Source: Pararge aegeria (lineage: Eukaryota > Arthropoda > Insecta > Lepidoptera > Nymphalidae). From it: 64,000 bases of DNA. The stretch's first letter is position 1, and each line of letters starts with the position of its first letter. The notes below the pieces were generated by a model. It saw nothing but the letters and a program-made list of their open reading frames with translations. It ran no database searches and was not told the DNA's origin. Location: the NCBI RefSeq assembly GCF_905163445.1, contig NC_053205.1, positions 868,001 through 932,000 on the forward strand, in the 5' to 3' direction. A program made the position numbers and the translations under genes. Below, piece by piece: positions 59,468 through 64,000 of the stretch.

Positions 59468-59811
59468 ATATATTATTTGGATATATTATTTGGATATTAT
59501 TTCCACATGTGCGCCAGTGCTCTGAGAGTGGATAAAGCTGTGGGAGAAGATACATTTTTATCCTTTCCCCGGGGAGATAATTGTCTAAGCCTAACTTATT
59601 GGCTAGCCGTGCTGATGTATATAAAAATTAAATGCTAACTAGAATGTGCGTGAGATACTTCCGATAGTAGATATCAGACAGACGGTTAATTTTTGAAGTA
59701 ATACTTCTTTAGGCCCGACTAGGGAGTAACTCAGATCTTTTTTCTGACGGAAGTAACGCTTACGTCAGACGTCTGTGTAGTTTCCGCTTTTTAAAAGTAT
59801 ATATGTCATAT

Positions 59812-59945
59812 ACACATTTAATAAATCGTGGTTACTACACGATTGATGAATTCCTTAACGACAAGGCTGCTTGGAAGCAGGCCACTCCGCTCTCAGCTTT
59901 CACAAAACGGAAAAATTCTAAAGATTGTTAAACTTTAAAATAAAT
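59812..59945 (+). mobile_element. LINE B fragment, UTR replaced by SINE
   Basis: ACACATTTAATAAATCGTGG, TACACGATTGATGAATTCC and GCTTGGAAGCAGGCC, then directly the SINE at 59946. Confidence 0.72.
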
Positions 59946-60205
59946 AATATAATTAAATAAATATACTACGACAATACACACGTCGCCATCTAGCCCCAAA
60001 GTATGCGTAGCTTGTGTTATGGGTACTAAGATGACTGTTGAATATTTTTATGAATATTATACATAAATACTAATAATATATAGATAAACACTCAGACACT
60101 GAAATACTTCCATGTTCATCACACAAACATTTTCGAGATGTTGGAATCGAACCCACGGCCTTGGACTCAGAAAGCATCACTGCCAACTGCACCAACTGGC
60201 TGTCT
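59946..60205 (-). mobile_element. tRNA-derived SINE, near full length, on a LINE tail
   Basis: The tail end fuses with the LINE B copy ending about 59945. The head is mutated (no GGGTCGCTGCC block). Confidence 0.87.
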
Positions 60206-60211
60206 TTGTCT

Positions 60212-60310
60212 GTAGGGTGGTAACTAGCCACGGCCAGAATTCGGAAATAATAAAATCCCAAAGTGCTCCTGGGATTCGAACTCTGGACCACCGACCGTGG
60301 AGAGCCAAGA
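60212..60310 (-). mobile_element. Second-family SINE 5' part
   Basis: GTAGGGTGGTAACTAGCCACGGCC and GGGATTCGAACTCTGG (reversed B box). Confidence 0.7.
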
Positions 60311-60889
60311 TATACATTACAGCATTAACAGCTGTATTCGGGACACCAAGACAAACCGTACCGTACCGTAATACCTACAATCCTCCATAACGAGTCCAGC
60401 TCTATTTGAAATAGTAATTATATTTTAGAACCACGAATACTCAAAAACACGGGTGTGTATGTATGTATGTCTACCGGAAAAGATCGTAACTTTCACATTA
60501 TAAAATTACGGTTATCAATCAACAAGGTTTTCAATTGGTTGCTACGTTGCTGCGTGAAAATCGAATAAACCAACAAACAAACTTTCGCGTTTATTATACA
60601 GTAAGGATGTCACATTAATTTATTTGGTAACGGTACACTACAAAATGGCCGCATCCGGCGCGGCTTTGAATTACTTAAAACTTTAATTATTTTGTCCTCA
60701 ATCATATTGTTTTGATTTTAATCTATATATAAATAAATAAGAAAATAAAGAAAGAAAAATTATTTAATTTAACCACGGAAATAAGAATTGTTTTTTAGTT
60801 GAACAAAAAAATACAGTAAAATTTAAATACACTAGCAGTAGCCTGCACTGCTTTTACATATTTTTTTTTTTTGTTTTTATAATGTTTAT

Positions 60890-61145
60890 AGACGAGCGCT
60901 TGACTGCAATCACACCGTTAAGCGATGTTAAAAGTGGAGCGCGCTTGCCTAGAAGATGCCTATTCACTCTTGATTGGAAGGTACTCGTACTGTAGGCACT
61001 GGGGGAAATGGAAGCTGGAAGGGCATTCCAGATCCTAGCGGTGCGGATCAGAAACGAGGATGCGAAGCGCTTCGTACGCGTCCGCGGACCACGTAGGGAT
61101 GCAGAACCTTACGGTGCCTCGGTTCGCTTACGGGTTCGATGATAA
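60890..61145 (+). mobile_element. LINE-derived fragment
   Basis: GCGCTTGCCTAGAAGATGCC, TATTCACTCTTGATTGGAAGG, GAAGGGCATTCCAGATCCTAG, GGATGCGAAGCGCTTCGTACG: a block common in lepidopteran retroelement debris. Exact family not assigned. Confidence 0.45.
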
Positions 61146-61241
61146 TTTGCTGTCGTTGTTTTTTGTAGGCATTACCAAGCTGTAAACCTTGTGCACGACT
61201 GATATTGAAGCATCACAAACCGCACCACTTTAGTAGTGTTT

Positions 61242-61368
61242 CTGAGACACTCATGTTCCTCACACAAACATTCATGTTCATCACAACATTTTCGTGTTGT
61301 GGGAATCGATCCAACGGCCGTAGACTCAGAAAGCAGGGTCGCTGCCCACTGAGGCAATTGGCCGCCAA
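61242..61368 (-). mobile_element. SINE, 5' part only
   Basis: Head with B box and about 40 bases of body with a duplicated CATTCATGTTCATCACA piece. Confidence 0.8.
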
Positions 61369-61765
61369 ATTACACAGCGATTATTTTACCTCTAATGTTT
61401 TAAACGTTTACCATAAAATGGGGAAAAGTGACACCATGAAATTTTGTAAGCTAGCAACATTACACGGGTGTGAAGTGAGACGTGCGCGGCGCGTTTTCAC
61501 TGTTTTTGGACACAATGAACTGCACGCAATAATGGCTGCACGACGGTTCTGTATGTTCCAAATTCTATGGGTACGGACTTTGGACTCAATTTCGGGGAGC
61601 GGAGTTTGATTCCACCGCTAACATTTCTGAGTTATGTGCGTTTTATAAGCAACTAAAATATCACTTGCTTCAACGTGGAAGGAAAACATCTTGAGGAAAC
61701 CTGCATGCCGGAGAGTTCTCCATAACGTTCTTCAAATTAAAAATTTCTTTATTCATGTATAACAT

Positions 61766-62133
61766 GAAGAAATATGGGATACTTTTTATCCCGACATTAA
61801 GCTCGGTTCCTTTGGGAGAGGGGATGAGTGTTTGACGATTTTACACCATAACTCCGACAAATTATAACCGATTTAAATAATTATTTTTGTACTATAGAGT
61901 TTATAATATATGTGTTGATTTTGCCCAAACTTTGTGTGGATCTGAATGTGGTGGGAGTTCTGTCCTCTACCTCCAGGTAGAGGACAGAACTCCTCAGCGG
62001 ACAACAGCAAACCCCTCATTAAAGGCTTAGCGATACTGAATACTTTATTTTTTTTAGAGCTACAGCTAAATTGAATGCCACATCAAAAAAAACAAAATCA
62101 AACGCAGACGAAGTCGCGGGAAACAGCTACTAT
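61766..62133 (+). mobile_element. Non-autonomous Helitron, family 2, 5' truncated, with internal inversion
   Basis: Begins at GGATACTTTTTATCCCGAC; 3' end GCAGACGAAGTCGCGGGAAACAGCTACTA with the CTAG lost. Contains a 19-bp exact inverted repeat (61954-61972 and 61975-61993) not found in its relatives. Confidence 0.8.
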
Positions 62134-62395
62134 AGTATATATGTATCTCAAGAATGTTTTTGTTATCGCTACGTCACAAAATGCCTCATCCGCAGCGACG
62201 GGAAGTGCTCGCGTGTCGTCGATTTACTTCAAACTTACGACTTCCATTTTATTGGGCGCAATCATAATCGATATTGCTATGTCACTCGACCGACTTTACC
62301 TTAAAAGCCCGCTAAGTTGATTTATGCAAGTTTTGAACCCGTAACTAAAACTATTGATGGCATATTTTGTTTTATACAATGAAAATCTAGTTTAA

Positions 62396-62445
62396 ATTTC
62401 TATACTCCGCGAAAAGCAGGAGAATCTGTAAGGTTTAATTTTTTA
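62396..62445 (+). mobile_element. Penelope-like repeat fragment P6
   Basis: TATACTCCGCGAAAAGCAGG to AATCTGTAAGGTTTAAT only. Confidence 0.5.
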
Positions 62446-62782
62446 ACCCGCGACGCAAAAACTACGGTTTGTTTCGTGTTTTTAGTTTGATGTTACTGTG
62501 TGTGTGTGTGGATGTGTGTGTATGTGTGTGTGCGAGTGCGTGTGTGTGTGGTTTCGTATTTCCTGAACGGATGAACCGATTATTATTTGAGTGAATTAGG
62601 CTGGAGTTTTCATAGTTGTTTGATGAAAATCGGTTCAAGATGGCCGTTTCCAGAAAATGACGGTTTATATGTGTTTTTACAACTCCCTCAATATAGGTAT
62701 CAAATGAAAGGCGATCTGTTCTTCGTACCGTACGGGGTTAAACAGAATTCGCCATTTATAAATTATTAATTTTTATATTAAT

Positions 62783-63050
62783 TGACGGCCGATTGGCGCA
62801 GTTTGCAGCGACCCTGCTTTCTGAGTCCAAGGCCGTGGGTTCGATTCCCACAACTGGAAAATGTTTGTGTGATGAACATGAATGTTTTTCAGTGTCTGGG
62901 TGTTTATATTTATATTCTAAGTATTTATGTATATTATTCATAATAATATTCATCAGCTATCTCAGTACCCATAACACAAGCTACGCTTACTTTGGGGCTA
63001 GATGGCGATGTGTGTATTGTCGTAGTATATTTATTTATTTATTTATAAAT
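62783..63050 (+). mobile_element. tRNA-derived SINE, full length, TTTG subfamily
   Basis: Intact A and B boxes; GCGCAGTTTGCAGC in place of GCGCAGTGGGCAGC, and TTCTAAG in the body, which it shares with the copies at 28901, 45799 and 63561. Confidence 0.9.
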
Positions 63051-63179
63051 ACATTCATCAAATACGGCTTTATACAACGTGTAACCGAATAACGAATTAG
63101 TGTAAAAATATTAAATCAAAAGAAGCATATATATATTTCCTTCCAAACGTATTTTATTATAAATGTGACATTAATATTT

Positions 63180-63330
63180 TAGTTTTATTACATACAAAAT
63201 TATAAATATAACCTAAAATAAACTATTTAAAAACTAAATAAAATCGAAAACGTCCTCGAAACCACCGCAGCGAGGCACAGTTCCCAAGATGCTGGCAGCA
63301 TTGCCCCTTTGGATGGCCAAACTAATTCTA
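63180..63330 (-). mobile_element. LINE C 3' end, second copy
   Basis: CGTCCTCGAAACCACCGCAG, AGATGCTGGCAGCATTGCCC, TGGATGGCCAAACTAATTC, identical in order to 13238-13320. Confidence 0.65.
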
Positions 63331-63560
63331 TACATTCCAAGTGTTCACCAATGACAACCCTATTGAAGTTAAAAGACCGACACGCGCATAGTACCTAATA
63401 AAGTGACATGAGTCATTCGAGTTTAATTTTGTGTGTGGCTGTATCCGATTTATTTCAGTAAAAACTATGGCAGTGGTTCACTCAAAAACTATTATCGTTT
63501 CGGTTTCACAGATAAGTCTCAGAGACAGTGAATAATGTATCCCTAAAGCATGTGAATGTG

Positions 63561-63807
63561 TGACGGCCGATTGGCGCAGTTTGCAGCGACCCTGCTTTCC
63601 GAGTCCAAGGCCGTGGGTTCGATTCCCACAACTGGGAAATGTTTGTGTGATGAGCATAAGTGTTTTTCAGTGTCTGGGGGTTTATATGTATTTTCTAAGT
63701 ATTTACGTTATAATTCATAAAAATATTCATCAGTCATCTTAGTACCCATAACACAAGCTACGCTTACTTTGGGGCTAGGTGGCGATGTGTGTATTGTCGT
63801 AGTATAT

Positions 63808-63846
<39 letters not shown>

Positions 63847-63847
63847 T
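63561..63847 (+). mobile_element. tRNA-derived SINE, full length, TTTG subfamily, long ATTT tail
   Basis: Intact pol III boxes and about ten ATTT units at the 3' end (63808-63847), consistent with a young copy. Confidence 0.9.
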
Positions 63848-63956
63848 GTGAAATAATATTTCGGTTCCGGTTGTCTTTGCTATGGAAGAGTGAGACCTCC
63901 TGACACAGGTATTTTCATGCTAGGATAGGTCTCATTAACTATGTAAGAAATAAAAA

Positions 63957-63995
63957 AGCGTTTTTTTTTTTAATTGATGTGTTTGTCCGTTGCAG
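63957..63995 (+). promoter_or_regulatory. Candidate 3' splice acceptor
   Basis: An eleven-plus T run, TAATTGAT, then a pyrimidine-rich GTTTGTCCGTTGCAG with AG at 63994-63995. It has no mobile-element match, unlike its left neighbour (SINE ending 63847). Confidence 0.5.
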
Positions 63996-64000
63996 CTGGT
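63996..64000 (+). CDS. Candidate start of coding exon 2 (cut by window end)
   Basis: The last five bases, CTGGT, follow a T-rich tract at 63959-63971, a possible TTAAT branch site and TTTGTCCGTTGCAG. If spliced to the donor at 41090 the frame continues K-L-V. Only two residues are visible. Confidence 0.4.

Larger units (their letters stand above)
41090..63995 (+). other. Proposed first intron (22.9 kb), filled with mobile elements
   Basis: Bounded by GTAAGA and TTGCAG. It contains SINE copies, Helitrons, LINE tails and tandem repeats listed separately. No further exon-like ORF with flanking splice sites was recognised. The unassigned stretches over 300 bases inside it are 41100-42080, 42390-43720, 46290-47630, 48540-49325, 49413-50820, 51630-52090, 55430-56008 and 60310-60890. 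Confidence 0.4.

Noticed and set aside
59212..59535. 107-codon frame MAQWAATLLSESKAV
   Set aside because: It is a translation of the SINE; the same peptide appears at most SINE copies in the window.
62497..62550. Z-DNA-type (GT)n as a regulatory element
   Set aside because: It is an ordinary interrupted microsatellite within a dispersed repeat.
1..64000. CRISPR array or prokaryotic defence island
   Set aside because: No regularly spaced short repeats, no dense coding, and abundant eukaryotic retroelements.

Overview
The window looks like AT-rich, repeat-dense nuclear DNA from a lepidopteran insect, probably a butterfly. No species can be named from sequence alone. The evidence is the repeat content: Helitron-type elements ending in CTAG(T) after a GACGAAGTC hairpin, two tRNA-derived SINE families, an RTE-clade retrotransposon related to the lepidopteran 'endonuclease-reverse transcriptase' proteins, and many 3' ends of other non-LTR retrotransposons. 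Repeat edges were judged by eye and are good to about 10 bases. Terminal repeats and target-site duplications were read base by base. // Layout. From 1 to about 40,200 there is no host exon I can support. This part is a mosaic of nested mobile elements: SINE copies, Helitrons, LINE 3' ends, two MITE types with clear terminal inverted repeats (2725-3156; 9160-9301 and 28526-28669), and the largest coding feature, a nearly intact minus-strand RTE retrotransposon (29411-32052). The RTE sits inside an older Penelope-like repeat and is flanked by an exact 11-bp target-site duplication. Three more truncated RTE copies lie at 11188-11736, 14083-14438 and 52095-52265. // From about 40,400 to 41,089 the sequence changes: a CpG-rich patch, an A/T-rich leader with several short upstream ORFs, then ATG plus seven codons (MEKPSYK) running straight into a strong splice donor, AAG|GTAAGA. 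The last 40 bases of the window form a good splice acceptor (T-run, then TTGCAG) followed by CTGGT. Joining the two in phase 0 gives ...Y-K-L-V, the start of the first beta strand of Ras-family GTPases. My best reading is that the window holds the promoter, first coding exon and whole 22.9-kb first intron of a Ras-like small GTPase gene on the plus strand. This is an inference, testable by reading the next 60 bases. // The proposed intron (41,090-63,995) is again full of mobile elements: SINE copies, a tandem Helitron pair, a tandem duplication carrying CCAAT and CRE-like boxes, and a three-unit 159-bp tandem repeat. // The most notable non-coding signal is a hammerhead-ribozyme-like fold at 26,683-26,733 in a dispersed Penelope-like repeat. 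Decayed versions occur at 6,2xx and 32,2xx, and the 6-kb copy is arranged as a long inverted repeat.
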